Positions 44,309 to 53,515 of a DNA stretch of 64,000 bases are shown here, piece by piece. Numbering within the stretch: the stretch's first letter is position 1; every line of letters starts with the position of its first letter. Made by a program: the position numbers and the translations under genes. Under the pieces are notes generated by a model. It saw only the letters and a list, made by a program, of their open reading frames with translations. It did not search any database and was not told the DNA's origin. Origin of the DNA: Paraclostridium tenue (GTDB taxonomy: Bacteria; Bacillota; Clostridia; Peptostreptococcales; Peptostreptococcaceae); assembly GCF_015668515.1 (NCBI RefSeq), contig NZ_JADPFO010000001.1, positions 499,425 through 563,424 of the forward strand, written 5' to 3'.

Positions 44309-44345
44309 CAAAAAAGGAGATATCTTTATATAAAGATATCTCCTT
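44309..44345 (-). terminator. Terminator of glsA
   Basis: A perfect palindrome (44314-44345, arms AAGGAGATATCTTTAT) is followed on the minus strand by TTTT. On the plus strand it is followed by A residues, so it serves the minus-strand glutaminase gene, though it may also stop the convergent coiled-coil gene weakly. Confidence 0.88.
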
Positions 44346-44353
44346 AAAATAAT

Positions 44354-45283
44354 CTATTCAAATATATCTAAATCCAGATCTTTAGATAATTGTTGTAGTA
44401 TTTTAACTCCAGCTATGCTATTTCCCATAGAGTCAAGTGCAGGTCCAAATATACCAATGCCCATTTTATTAGGTACAGCACCTAAAATTCCTCCACCAAC
44501 ACCAGATTTAGCTGGTATACCTATATGAACAGCAAAATCTCCAGATTCATCATATAATCCGCAAGTAACCATTATAGATTTAACAATAGTACAAATATCC
44601 ATAGGTATTAACCTTTCATTACTCCAAGGACAAATTCCTTTATTTGCTAGTACTGAACCTATTCTAGCCAAATCTATAGCAGTAACAGATATAGAGCATT
44701 GTCTAAAATAAGAGTCAAGAATATCTTCTACATCACCATCAATAATGTTACATCCTTTCATATGATAAGCTAAAGACCTATTTATATCTCCAGTTCTTTT
44801 TTCAGATAAATATATATCTTCAATTACTTTGATATCAGGGTTATTAGTTAATTTTTTTGTAAATTCTAAAATTCTTTTAGTTCTCTCATCACTATCTTTA
44901 CCTTTTACTAATGAGTTGACAACTATAGCTCCGGCATTTATAAAAGGATTAGAAGGAACAGGTTTATTGTTTATTTCCATATTAAGGATAGAATTAAAAG
45001 CAAATCCACTTGGTTCCATGCCTATTTTTTTAAATACATATTCAGGGTTGTTATCCATCATAGCCATTATTAAAGTTATAACTTTGGAAGTACTTTCTAT
45101 TGCGAAGACTTTGTTATAATCTCCAGCAAAATATTCTTTATAGTTATTATTTCTTAAATCAACAATAGCTACACCTAATTGATTTTCATCAACCTGAGCT
45201 AGAGCAGGTATATAAGTGGCAACGTGACCATCTTTTATATATTTTTTATTTTCTTTAACTAGGTTTTTAAGTAAATCAAACAT
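44354..45283 (-). CDS. glsA: Glutaminase A
   Basis: A 309-aa cytosolic enzyme that hydrolyses glutamine to glutamate and ammonia, a serine-dependent beta-lactamase-like fold. The catalytic Ser64 and Lys67 stand in the SxxK motif of FAIESTSK; NPFINAGAI near 112, the SYFRQCSI segment near 190 and GGGILGAVPNKMGIGI near the C-terminus are family signatures. Length matches bacterial glutaminases. GGAAG precedes the ATG. It is monocistronic, convergent with the coiled-coil gene. In some bacteria it takes part in acid resistance by releasing ammonia. Confidence 0.95.
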   Translation of the reverse strand: MFDLLKNLVKENKKYIKDGHVATYIPALAQVDENQLGVAIVDLRNNNYKEYFAGDYNKVFAIESTSKVITLIMAMMDNNPEYVFKKIGMEPSGFAFNSILNMEINNKPVPSNPFINAGAIVVNSLVKGKDSDERTKRILEFTKKLTNNPDIKVIEDIYLSEKRTGDINRSLAYHMKGCNIIDGDVEDILDSYFRQCSISVTAIDLARIGSVLANKGICPWSNERLIPMDICTIVKSIMVTCGLYDESGDFAVHIGIPAKSGVGGGILGAVPNKMGIGIFGPALDSMGNSIAGVKILQQLSKDLDLDIFE

Positions 45284-45441
45284 TAAAATCGCTTCCTTTT
45301 TATAAAATTTAAACCTAGTATTTAATTACCCTAAAATTATTTAGCAAAACTTTTCTATTAAAATACTTAAATGTAACAGAATTTGATATTTTTCATATTA
45401 TAAATTGTAACTCTTTTAAAAAAGTTACAGTGGTGGTTATT

Positions 45442-45867
45442 GTGATACAAAAATTTGTGAAAAGAATCTATGATGAATTCAAAGATTTTTATAATGAATT
45501 AGGCATAGTTTGTAAATATCTAATTCCTTTAGGTATATTATACTTCTTTGTTGTTTGCATATCAGTATTTAATCCGGAATTAGATGAAAAAGAACATTTG
45601 ATTACTATAAGATCAATTTTTTCTTCAATATCAGGATATATATTAGAAAAATCAACTAAAACTTGTACTTCAAATCCTAAATTATTAAAAAATAAAATTT
45701 TATTAGTTGGAAGTTTTTCTGTAATATCTACAATTGTTATTATCTTTGCATGTATAGTAGATGTGAGTGTAGATAATCAATCTCTTTTGCTTATTAAAAA
45801 TTTATTATTTTCATCTATAGGTTTTTTAACAAGTGCGAGTAATGATTTTTTTAAGAAAGATAACTAA
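45442..45867 (+). CDS. Membrane protein of unknown function
   Basis: A 141-aa protein with two or three hydrophobic helices (YLIPLGILYFFVVCISVF near residue 25 and ISTIVIIFACIVDVSV near 95, perhaps a third near 122). No signature is recognised. GTG 45442 is chosen since GGTGG lies 5 bases before it, though GTG 45430 also opens the frame. It is alone and ends at a terminator hairpin. Confidence 0.65.
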   Translation: MIQKFVKRIYDEFKDFYNELGIVCKYLIPLGILYFFVVCISVFNPELDEKEHLITIRSIFSSISGYILEKSTKTCTSNPKLLKNKILLVGSFSVISTIVIIFACIVDVSVDNQSLLLIKNLLFSSIGFLTSASNDFFKKDN

Positions 45868-45875
45868 AAAATTAT

Positions 45876-45907
45876 GGTCTATCATATTAATTATGGTAGA
45901 CCTCTTT
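45876..45907 (+). terminator. Intrinsic terminator
   Basis: GGTCTATCATA (45876-45886) pairs with TATGGTAGACC (45892-45902), with one G-T pair, and is followed by TCTTTT. Confidence 0.85.
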
Positions 45908-45939
45908 TGGTTTTAAATTCATATTTTGGGGGAGATTAA

Positions 45940-46956
45940 TTGAAAACTTTAAGTATTTGTATGATAGTTAAAAATGAAGAAAAAAATATAGGGCGATGTT
46001 TGGATAGTATAAAAGAAATATCAGATGAAATTATAATTGTAGATACTGGTTCTACTGATAGAACTATTGAAATATGCAAAAGTTATTGTGCTAAAATAAT
46101 ACAATACAAATGGAACAATGACTTTAGTGAAGCTAGAAATATATCCATAGATTATGCAACTAAAGACTATATATTATTTTTAGATGCAGATGAAGAAATA
46201 CCTAAAGAAGACTTAATTAAAATAAAAAATTTATTAAGTAGTAATAATTTATCTGAAGGTTACTTTTTAAGACTTGTAAATATTATAAAAGAAACTAATG
46301 TTGGAGATTATGTAGTTTTTAGGTTATTTAAAAATAATAAAAATTACATATTTAAAGGAAAAGTACATGAACAAGTAGCAAACTCGATACAAGAATACAA
46401 TAAATGTAATTGTATTAAGATATTAGATGTACGTATATTTCATTATGGGTATGATCCAAATACAACTGATATACAAAGTAAATATAAAAGAAATATAAGC
46501 ATATTAAAAAACTATGAAGAAGAAGAAAAAGATGCTTATTATTACTATGTTTTAGGTAATGAGTATTCAAGAATGAAAGATTTTGAAAATGCAATAGCTT
46601 CCTATGAAAAAGCTATTAAGGTACTTGATATGAAATATAATTATCTATTTTATCCATGCTTAATATTAAATACGGTCAAAGCTTATTCAAATACTAGACA
46701 GTTCTATAAATCATTAAGATTTATAGAAAGTATAAAATCTACAACACCGAATTTTAAAGATTTATACTTTATGGAATGTTTAGCTTATATCGAGTGTGGT
46801 AAAGTAAGCAAAGCTTTAGAGTCTATTAATAATTATATAAATTGCCCGCCAGAAAAAATTTATAAATATCCAAATAATAATTTTGATAATATTTATGATA
46901 TAAATGAACTGAAAGAAAGGCTTATACGTGTGAATATATTAAATTACTACGAATGA
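45940..46956 (+). CDS. Family 2 glycosyltransferase with a TPR-like C-terminal half
   Basis: A 338-aa protein that starts at TTG 45940 after GGGGGAG. Residues 1-120 are a GT-A nucleotide-sugar domain: SICMIVKNEEKNIGRCLDSI, DTGSTDRT (35-42) and the metal motif LDADEE (81-86). The rest holds paired helices with TPR spacing (for example YYYVLGNEYSRMKDFENAI near 200). Proteins with this layout (SunS-like) include glycosyltransferases of peptides and surface polymers. Its place among unrelated genes gives no hint of the acceptor. Confidence 0.88.
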   Translation: MKTLSICMIVKNEEKNIGRCLDSIKEISDEIIIVDTGSTDRTIEICKSYCAKIIQYKWNNDFSEARNISIDYATKDYILFLDADEEIPKEDLIKIKNLLSSNNLSEGYFLRLVNIIKETNVGDYVVFRLFKNNKNYIFKGKVHEQVANSIQEYNKCNCIKILDVRIFHYGYDPNTTDIQSKYKRNISILKNYEEEEKDAYYYYVLGNEYSRMKDFENAIASYEKAIKVLDMKYNYLFYPCLILNTVKAYSNTRQFYKSLRFIESIKSTTPNFKDLYFMECLAYIECGKVSKALESINNYINCPPEKIYKYPNNNFDNIYDINELKERLIRVNILNYYE

Positions 46957-47124
46957 GGCTACAATTTTTAAAATATTAAACGTATAATCTAATATGACAA
47001 AGTAATAATTATAGAATTCCAAAATTTATATATTTACTATGATACATAATAAAAACATAACGCTTTAATAATAATTATAAAAATGATAAACTAATATACA
47101 AGAATTACCTAAAGGAGAAATAAT

Positions 47125-47796
47125 ATGAAGAAACTAATGATAATAGAAGATTCTCAAATTATAAGAGAAGAACTAAAATCACTACTTACAAGATATGGAT
47201 ATGAAGTTATTACTTCTGAAAACTTTGAAAATATAATAGAAGATATAAAAAGCGAAAATCCAGATCTTATACTATTAGATATAAACTTACCAGTATATGA
47301 TGGATTTTATATATGTAGAGAAGTAAGAAAAAACTTAAATATACCTATAATAATAGTAACAAGTAGAGATAGTGAAATAGATGAACTTATGAGTATGAAT
47401 TTAGGAGCAGATGATTTTGTAACCAAACCTTATAATACACAAATATTGCTTGCTCGTATAAGTGCAGTAATCAAAAGAACATATAATGATAGCTCAAATA
47501 CTGATATATTAACATATAAAGATTTAAATCTTGATTTATCTAAAGGCATAATAACTGCTTTTGACAAAAGTGTAGAATTAAGTAAAAATGAAATGAAGAT
47601 ACTAGCATATCTTATGAAAAATAAAGAAACAATAGTATCTAGAGATGAATTGATGAATTATATGTGGAATTCAGATGTATATATAGATGATAACACTTTA
47701 TCTGTAAATATGACTAGGATAAGAAAGAAATTAGAAGAATTAAATTTAAAGGATTATATAGAAACTAGAAGAGGATTAGGGTATATAATGAAATGA
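47125..47796 (+). CDS. bceR: OmpR-family response regulator, BceR-like
   Basis: A 223-aa regulator. The receiver has Glu/Asp pocket IIEDS, Asp52 in LILLDINLP, Thr in IIVTSRDS and Lys in FVTKPYNT; the winged helix occupies about 125-223 and ends RRGLGYIMK. AAAGGAG precedes ATG. It overlaps the BceS-like kinase by 4 bases. In family terms it would be phosphorylated when a BceAB-type transporter meets a peptide antibiotic such as bacitracin, and would turn on that transporter. Confidence 0.9.
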   Translation: MKKLMIIEDSQIIREELKSLLTRYGYEVITSENFENIIEDIKSENPDLILLDINLPVYDGFYICREVRKNLNIPIIIVTSRDSEIDELMSMNLGADDFVTKPYNTQILLARISAVIKRTYNDSSNTDILTYKDLNLDLSKGIITAFDKSVELSKNEMKILAYLMKNKETIVSRDELMNYMWNSDVYIDDNTLSVNMTRIRKKLEELNLKDYIETRRGLGYIMK

Positions 47797-48803
47797 AGCT
47801 AAGTGAATATTTAAAAGATAGATTGGTATTTTTAATTATTAATACATTATTATTTTTTATAGTGTCTATAGCTCTTTTAGCAGCTAAAACTAGTATTCAA
47901 ATTATATTTTTAGTTTTTGTAATATGGTTTGGTCCATTTACAACTTATATGATTTTGGATTTTATAAATCAAAAGAAATATTATGATAACATTATTGGAA
48001 TATGTGAAAATTTAGATAAAAAGTATTTGTTATCAGAAGTTATAGACAAACCGAAACATTTACATGAAAAAATAGTTTATGATCTATTAAAAGAAACCAA
48101 TCGTTCAATGAGAGATAATATAAATTATTATAAAAATATGCAAAATGACTATAAAGAATATATAGAAACCTGGGTACATGAAATAAAAACACCTATAGCT
48201 TCTACTATGTTATTTATAGAAAATAACTCTGATACAATACCATTTCACATAAAATCAGAAATTCAAAAAATAGAAGACTATGTAGAACAAGTATTGTATT
48301 ATTCAAGAAGTAATGATGTTAATAAAGATTATATAATTAAAAACTTCAATTTAGAAAATATAGTAAGAAAAGTTATAAGAAAAAATGCTAGAGATTGTAT
48401 AAGTAAAAAAATTGCTATAAACATTGGAAATATTAACAATATAATATATAGTGATCCTAAGTGGGTTGAATTTATAATAAATCAGATAATAATAAATTCT
48501 ATAAAATATTCTAAAAGTAAAAATGCTGTAATAGATATAAATTCTATTGTAAATAAAAATAATATAGTATTGACCATAACTGATAATGGAGTAGGTATAG
48601 ACGAGAAAGATGTATTTAGAGTTTTTGAAAAAGGATTTACAGGAGAAAATGGAAGAAAATATTCAAAGTCAACAGGTATAGGTTTATACTTATGTAAAAA
48701 ACTATGTGATAAATTAGGTCTTAATATAAATCTAACTTCGAAAAAAGATGAAGGAACTAGTGTAAGTATAGTATTTCCAGTAAATAATGAAGTATTTAAA
48801 TAA
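47793..48803 (+). CDS. bceS: Intramembrane-sensing histidine kinase, BceS-like
   Basis: A 336-aa kinase with two helices close together (about 13-32 and 36-52) and almost no extracellular loop, which is typical of intramembrane-sensing kinases. The H box WVHEIKTPIA carries His129, and the ATPase domain has QIIINSIKYS, ITDNGVGI and STGIGLYLCKKL. Such kinases have no sensor of their own and rely on a BceAB transporter. The closest candidates here are the ATPase and permease genes at 54903-57668, 6 kb away. The ATG overlaps the bceR stop. Confidence 0.92.
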   Translation: MKLSEYLKDRLVFLIINTLLFFIVSIALLAAKTSIQIIFLVFVIWFGPFTTYMILDFINQKKYYDNIIGICENLDKKYLLSEVIDKPKHLHEKIVYDLLKETNRSMRDNINYYKNMQNDYKEYIETWVHEIKTPIASTMLFIENNSDTIPFHIKSEIQKIEDYVEQVLYYSRSNDVNKDYIIKNFNLENIVRKVIRKNARDCISKKIAINIGNINNIIYSDPKWVEFIINQIIINSIKYSKSKNAVIDINSIVNKNNIVLTITDNGVGIDEKDVFRVFEKGFTGENGRKYSKSTGIGLYLCKKLCDKLGLNINLTSKKDEGTSVSIVFPVNNEVFK

Positions 48804-48821
48804 AAATTATAAAATATTTTT

Positions 48822-48859
48822 AAAAATAGGTATGTATAAAAATACATACCTATTTTTTA
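48822..48859 (+). terminator. Intrinsic terminator after bceRS
   Basis: AAAAATAGGTATGTA (48822-48836) pairs perfectly with TACATACCTATTTTT (48843-48857). It separates bceRS from the genes downstream. Confidence 0.93.
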
Positions 48860-48956
48860 TTAAGTTAATATTATTATTGATAGTGAGGTAATATGTGTTA
48901 TACAATATATATAACAAAGTAAATAAATATTTTAGATAATAAGAGAGGTGATAAAT

Positions 48957-49340
48957 TTGATATTAAACTTAGACTTTAATAGTGATAAGCCTATATATAT
49001 ACAAATAAGAGAAGAAATAATAAAATCAATAGCTAAAGGTGATTTAGAGGTAAATGAATCACTACCATCAGTTAGAGCATTAGCAGATGAAATAGGTATC
49101 AACTTACATACAGTAAGTAAAGCATACAATTTACTCAAAGATGAAGGGTATATAAATATAGATAGAAGAAAAGGAGCCATAGTAAATAATCTACCTATAA
49201 AAAAAGAAGAATCCAACTTTAATAATATTAAAGAACAAATAGAGCTTCTAGTAGCAGAAAGCTATTTAAAAGGGATAGAGAAAGATGAATTTATTGATTT
49301 ATGTGAAAATTATTTTAAAATGTATGGGGTGAAAAAATAA
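48957..49340 (+). CDS. GntR-family regulator, short YtrA type
   Basis: A 127-aa regulator: GntR winged helix at 1-75 (PIYIQIREEIIKSI, LPSVRALADEIGINLHTVSKAY) and a short C-terminal helix domain (QIELLVAESYLKG). The frame opens at GTG 48948, but GAGAGGTG covers it; TTG 48957, 6 bases further on, is the likely start. It ends in a TAATG overlap with the DUF1648 gene, so they are translationally coupled; it probably represses this pair. Confidence 0.9.
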   Translation: MILNLDFNSDKPIYIQIREEIIKSIAKGDLEVNESLPSVRALADEIGINLHTVSKAYNLLKDEGYINIDRRKGAIVNNLPIKKEESNFNNIKEQIELLVAESYLKGIEKDEFIDLCENYFKMYGVKK

Positions 49341-50449
49341 TGAAAAATATGGTAGGTCTTATCATATTAGCTCCAATATTAATATTTACACACTTACTTA
49401 TGGTATATATACAGATGATAAGTGGTAAAAACTATTTTTATGGAGTATACGTTAAAAATGTAGATTTAAATGAGGATGACAAAAAGCGTATAGATAAAAG
49501 TTATAAAAGAAGAATGAATTATACATTAATACTTACAATAATTTTAAGTATTTTACTAATTAAAACCTTTGGAAGTGAAACTATTGTAATTCCAATAGCA
49601 TTAACTATTTATGTAGGACTTAGTTATTGGTATTTAAGAGATAGTTATATAGAGGTAAAGCATATAAAGAGTCAATTAATATCTTATTCTAACGGGGAAT
49701 CTATTAAAAATCAAGGTAAGCAAAGTGTTACTATAGATACTAAATTTATAAACGAAAAAGAAAAGCTTAAAAAAAAGTTTAAAATATTATTTGGTATATG
49801 TATATCTATATCTATAATGTCATTTTTATATGTAGCTATAAACTACAATAATTTGCCACAAACAATACCAATACACTGGGAAATAGATGGTAAAGCAGAT
49901 GCTTATGCACCAAAAAATCTTAAAAATGTATTCTTCATAAATATATTAGATATAGGTATGGTGTTAATGCTTAGTTATATGGGAGTAGGAACGATAGGAT
50001 ATAGAAGTTATATAGATACTCAAAATAAAGAAGAAAATAGAAAGAAAGCTTTAAAATATTTAAATAATATAGGATACTCATTATTTACTTTAACTATAAG
50101 TATGCAATTGGCAACTTCTATAAACCCTATACTCACGGTTAATAATATGAATATACCAATGCCATTAGTTCTTATAACTATATTTATACCGATAATAGTA
50201 AGTATATTTTTAATTTATAGTTTTATAATGTTATCAACATTAAAATCAAAAAATAAGAATACTTATATGATAGAAAGTGATGATGAAAAATGGATATATG
50301 GATTTATATATTACAACAAAGAAGACCCATCACTTATAGTAGAAAGAAGATTAGGGGCTGGATGGACATTTAATATGGCTCATAAATCAGCTAAAATCAT
50401 AACTATATTTTTAATTTTAATAACTATATTTAGTTTAACAGCGTTTTAA
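49340..50449 (+). CDS. DUF1648 (SdpI-like) membrane protein
   Basis: A 369-aa protein with about seven helices. The loop near residue 160-200 carries the DUF1648 signature (NLPQTIPIHWEIDGKADAYA, with the PxHW core), as in SdpI-type immunity proteins. A C-terminal cytosolic-type segment (KWIYGFIYYNKEDPSL) resembles the DUF5808 domain that often follows. It shares an operon with the GntR regulator. By analogy it may protect the membrane against a toxin or peptide, but its role is not known. Confidence 0.85.
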   Translation: MKNMVGLIILAPILIFTHLLMVYIQMISGKNYFYGVYVKNVDLNEDDKKRIDKSYKRRMNYTLILTIILSILLIKTFGSETIVIPIALTIYVGLSYWYLRDSYIEVKHIKSQLISYSNGESIKNQGKQSVTIDTKFINEKEKLKKKFKILFGICISISIMSFLYVAINYNNLPQTIPIHWEIDGKADAYAPKNLKNVFFINILDIGMVLMLSYMGVGTIGYRSYIDTQNKEENRKKALKYLNNIGYSLFTLTISMQLATSINPILTVNNMNIPMPLVLITIFIPIIVSIFLIYSFIMLSTLKSKNKNTYMIESDDEKWIYGFIYYNKEDPSLIVERRLGAGWTFNMAHKSAKIITIFLILITIFSLTAF

Positions 50450-50508
50450 AAAAGAGCTATATCAATATAAGCTTAATTATTTAACTTATATTTAGATATA
50501 GCTCTTTT
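50449..50508 (+). terminator. Large two-tier bidirectional terminator
   Basis: AAAAAGAGCTATATC (from 50449) pairs with GATATAGCTCTTTTT. Inside, AATATAAG pairs with CTTATATT. It lies between the convergent DUF1648 gene and the minus-strand ABC ATPase, with T residues on the right and A residues on the left, so it can work in both directions. Confidence 0.85.
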
Positions 50509-50522
50509 TATATATTATAAAT

Positions 50523-51209
50523 TTAATTATTAAAATCCTTAGGCAAATGAACTTTAACAAGTTCCTTATCTTTAACTAAATAAGTCTCATCAGACTCAGC
50601 TGCAATATCCTTATTATGAGTAACCATAATAACAGTCTTATTTTCATTTTTAACAATATCTTTAAACAAATCGATAATCTCTTTAGAAGTATTTTCATCT
50701 AAGTTACCAGTAGGCTCGTCTGCAATTATTAACTCACACTGACAACAAAGTGCTCTAGCTATAGCAACTCTTTGTTGTTGACCACCACTTAAGGTTAAAG
50801 TCTTTTGCATACCTTGAGTTTCACTTATACCAACTCTTTTTAGCATATCTATAGCAGCTTGTTTATTATCTTTTGTTTTTATGCCTTTTATGCTCATAGC
50901 AGATGTTATATTTTCTATTACATTCATGTAGTTAAGAAGATTATAACCTTGAAATATTATTGAAACATATTTATTTCTGTATTTTTCAAGGGAAATGCTT
51001 TTCAAACTCCTTCCTTTATAGCTAATATTTCCACTAGATGGAGAATCTAGTCCACAAGCAAGAGATATAAGTGTAGTCTTACCAGAGCCAGATTGTCCTA
51101 TAATTGTATAAAACTTTCCAGCTTCAAACTCTATATCAACATCTTTTAAAACTTTCATATTTGAATTATACGAATAAGATACATTTTCAAAACTTAATAT
51201 ATTTTCCAT
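50523..51209 (-). CDS. ABC transporter ATP-binding protein, MacB/LolD type
   Basis: A 228-aa ATPase with Walker A GQSGSGKTTL near 39, signature LSGGQQQR near 141, Walker B LIIADEPTGNLDE near 160 and switch His in MVTHNKD. This is the MacB/LolD/FtsE class that drives substrate movement through mechanotransmission rather than classic transport. AGGAGG lies upstream. Its partner permease ends 9 bases upstream, so they form an operon controlled by the divergent RR/HK pair at 52838. Confidence 0.93.
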   Translation of the reverse strand: MENILSFENVSYSYNSNMKVLKDVDIEFEAGKFYTIIGQSGSGKTTLISLACGLDSPSSGNISYKGRSLKSISLEKYRNKYVSIIFQGYNLLNYMNVIENITSAMSIKGIKTKDNKQAAIDMLKRVGISETQGMQKTLTLSGGQQQRVAIARALCCQCELIIADEPTGNLDENTSKEIIDLFKDIVKNENKTVIMVTHNKDIAAESDETYLVKDKELVKVHLPKDFNN

Positions 51210-51218
51210 GATAACCTC

Positions 51219-52688
51219 CTAGCTATGTTTACTTAATATATTTTTAGGGTTTAACCTCATTATAAATGCTGCTGGTATAATGGTTGCCACTACAGATATA
51301 ACTAGTGAACATAAAGACATTTTTAAAATGTCTTTACCATTTGCTTTTATATCTAAGTCATTTATAGGATCAACGTCTTCTAATGGTTTGTTAGTATTCA
51401 TAAAATTACCTTTTCCACCACCCATATTTCCTCTATCAAATCCAAGGTGTTTTGATGATGATTCTTGTGATTGAATAGATATTTCATTTTGTATAAGTTT
51501 ATCTCCAACTATATTGCTTATAGATTTTCCACATAGAGTAGATATTCCTATAGCAAGTGCTAAAACTAGTACTACTTCGGTTAATAACTGACCTATAATC
51601 TTAATCTTTTTTTCACCTAGAGCCATCAATATACCAATTTCATGGATTCTATCTTTCATAGATAACATTATAATAAGTGATAATATAATACCTCCAAATA
51701 TAGCAATCACAACTAAAGCAGTTTTAGAAAATGACGCTACGTTATCTATTGGACCCATCATAGCTTCATAAGCTCTATCTCCTGCATCTAGTTTGAATTG
51801 CTCAAAATCTATATTAGTTTTTTTAGCTTCAGCTATGAACTTATCTACATTTACAGGGTCATTTAATGAAAATGTCATAGAATCTACTGAATTTTCATAA
51901 TCAGAACCTTTTAATTTATTAGCTAATGTATAAGGTACATACATAGTATTATATGGTAGCATAGATATAAATCTATAAGCATGATCATCTATTTCACTAT
52001 CATCTTTAAAAATCCCTATTATTTCAGACTCTATAGAAGTATTTTCATCTTCAGTGGAAGCTAATTTTATTTTATCTCCTACCTTTAGTTCATTCTCATC
52101 TGCAAAAGTTTCTTCAACTAATACTACATTTTTATCTAAATCATTTTCAGTAAAAGCTCTACCTTCTTTTAGAGTTATAGTTTGAGAGTTTACTTTTTCT
52201 TCCATATTAAAATCATTTAATCCACATATAGTAACATCACCATTATTTTTCATATCCATAGGAGGCATAGGTCCCGACTCTTGTTCAGATTCTTCATCAG
52301 CTCCAACTGCTGTCAAATTATCTAAGTTGGCAGATGTGTTACTTTTTAAAGAATATTCAGTTACATATTTTGAATTTTTTAATTCATTTAAATATTCAAG
52401 GGGTATTGGTACTTTTATTGGTTCAAACTTAGGCTTTTCGCCATTATTAATGTCTTTAGCATCTTCTTGATTTTTTTTCATTAACTTATCTATATCTAAA
52501 GATAAAGTAACTTCAGAACCAAGTTTTTGTCTAGCCATTACAGAAGCTAATTCTGTAGCTGATTGGATACTAAAGCTTGTTAGTATTACTAAGCATACGG
52601 TTAGCATTATAGCTAAAATTATTAATGTTTTTCCTTTCCTTTCTTTTAAAGATTTAATTGATCTAAATACAAAATTCATACATTTCAT
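51219..52688 (-). CDS. FtsX/MacB-type ABC permease
   Basis: A 489-aa permease with a first helix (LIILAIMLTVCLVILTSF near 25), a large extracellular MacB-type domain (about 45-315, rich in Asp, Glu and Lys), then three helices near 325, 370 and 460, the FtsX arrangement. It contains an insert with MDMKNNGD and a Gly/Asn-rich MGGGKGNFMN stretch near 430. With the ATPase it resembles the Vex-type transporter of streptococci that is regulated by VncRS. Substrate is unknown; peptides or lipids are possible. A divergent promoter region lies upstream. Confidence 0.88.
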   Translation of the reverse strand: MKCMNFVFRSIKSLKERKGKTLIILAIMLTVCLVILTSFSIQSATELASVMARQKLGSEVTLSLDIDKLMKKNQEDAKDINNGEKPKFEPIKVPIPLEYLNELKNSKYVTEYSLKSNTSANLDNLTAVGADEESEQESGPMPPMDMKNNGDVTICGLNDFNMEEKVNSQTITLKEGRAFTENDLDKNVVLVEETFADENELKVGDKIKLASTEDENTSIESEIIGIFKDDSEIDDHAYRFISMLPYNTMYVPYTLANKLKGSDYENSVDSMTFSLNDPVNVDKFIAEAKKTNIDFEQFKLDAGDRAYEAMMGPIDNVASFSKTALVVIAIFGGIILSLIIMLSMKDRIHEIGILMALGEKKIKIIGQLLTEVVLVLALAIGISTLCGKSISNIVGDKLIQNEISIQSQESSSKHLGFDRGNMGGGKGNFMNTNKPLEDVDPINDLDIKANGKDILKMSLCSLVISVVATIIPAAFIMRLNPKNILSKHS

Positions 52689-52720
52689 CCTTTCTTCTCC
52701 TGTTTGATAAATAATTTATA

Positions 52721-52752
52721 TTCCTTACCTTAAAAAAATCTTAAATAAGGAA
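52721..52752. promoter_or_regulatory. Dyad and direct repeats in the divergent region of the Vex/Vnc-like genes
   Basis: TTCCTTA (52721-52727) and TAAGGAA (52746-52752) are inverted, and CTTAAA occurs twice inside at 52729-52734 and 52740-52745, 11 bases (one helical turn) apart. A tandem site of this spacing is what an OmpR-type regulator uses. It lies between the permease gene and the RR gene at 52838. Confidence 0.45.
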
Positions 52753-52837
52753 ATTAAAAATGTGAAAATTTAAGTTTAGCTAAAGGTATGATGTTTATAC
52801 TTAGATTATTAAGTTAACAGTTTCAGGAGGAAAATTT

Positions 52838-53515
52838 ATGAGAATTTTAGTGGTTGAGGATAATATCGTTTTAGCAGAAACTATAAAAGAAGAGTTATGT
52901 AGTAACAGTAATTTAGACGTTTCTATTTTAAATAATGGAGAGGATGCTCTTTATGATATAGAAAGGAGTATATACGACATTATAATACTAGATATAATGT
53001 TACCTGAGTTAAGTGGAATAGATATATTAAAAGATATAAGAAATAAAGGTATAAAAACACCTGTTTTAATGCTTACTGCCAAAGAAGCATTAGATGATAA
53101 AGTTGGTGCTTTTTCAATTGGAGCTAATGATTATATTACTAAGCCTTTTTATATGGAAGAGTTAATTGCTAGAGTTTATGCAGTTCTTAGAACTACAGGA
53201 TATATATCTAATGAAAATATGTTGGAGTTTAAAGACTTAAAAATTAATCTAGAGGCTAGAAAGGTTTATATAAATGACACTGAGGTAGAGTTATATAAAA
53301 AACAGTTTGATATACTTGAATTTTTTTTAATGAATAAGGGACAAGTTCTATTAAAAGAACAAATATATGATAGGATCTGGGGCATAGATAGTGATATTCC
53401 ACTTGAAATAGTTGAAGTACATATTAGCGGTCTTAGAAAAAATTTATTAGCTAGTGGATACAATAAATATATAAAAACTAAAAGAGGGATAGGGTATATA
53501 TTTGATGATGAATAA
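52838..53515 (+). CDS. OmpR-family response regulator, VncR-like
   Basis: A 225-aa regulator with pocket VEDN, Asp52 in IIILDIMLP, Thr in LMLTAKE and Lys in YITKPFYM, followed by an OmpR winged helix ending KRGIGYIFDDE. GGAGGAAAA precedes the ATG. It overlaps the kinase gene by a few bases and is divergent from the MacB-type ABC operon, so it most likely controls that operon. Confidence 0.93.
   Translation: MRILVVEDNIVLAETIKEELCSNSNLDVSILNNGEDALYDIERSIYDIIILDIMLPELSGIDILKDIRNKGIKTPVLMLTAKEALDDKVGAFSIGANDYITKPFYMEELIARVYAVLRTTGYISNENMLEFKDLKINLEARKVYINDTEVELYKKQFDILEFFLMNKGQVLLKEQIYDRIWGIDSDIPLEIVEVHISGLRKNLLASGYNKYIKTKRGIGYIFDDE

Noticed and set aside
44309..44345. The perfect palindrome taken for an operator.
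   Set aside because: It has a minus-strand T tract and lies directly after the glsA stop, so a terminator explains it.
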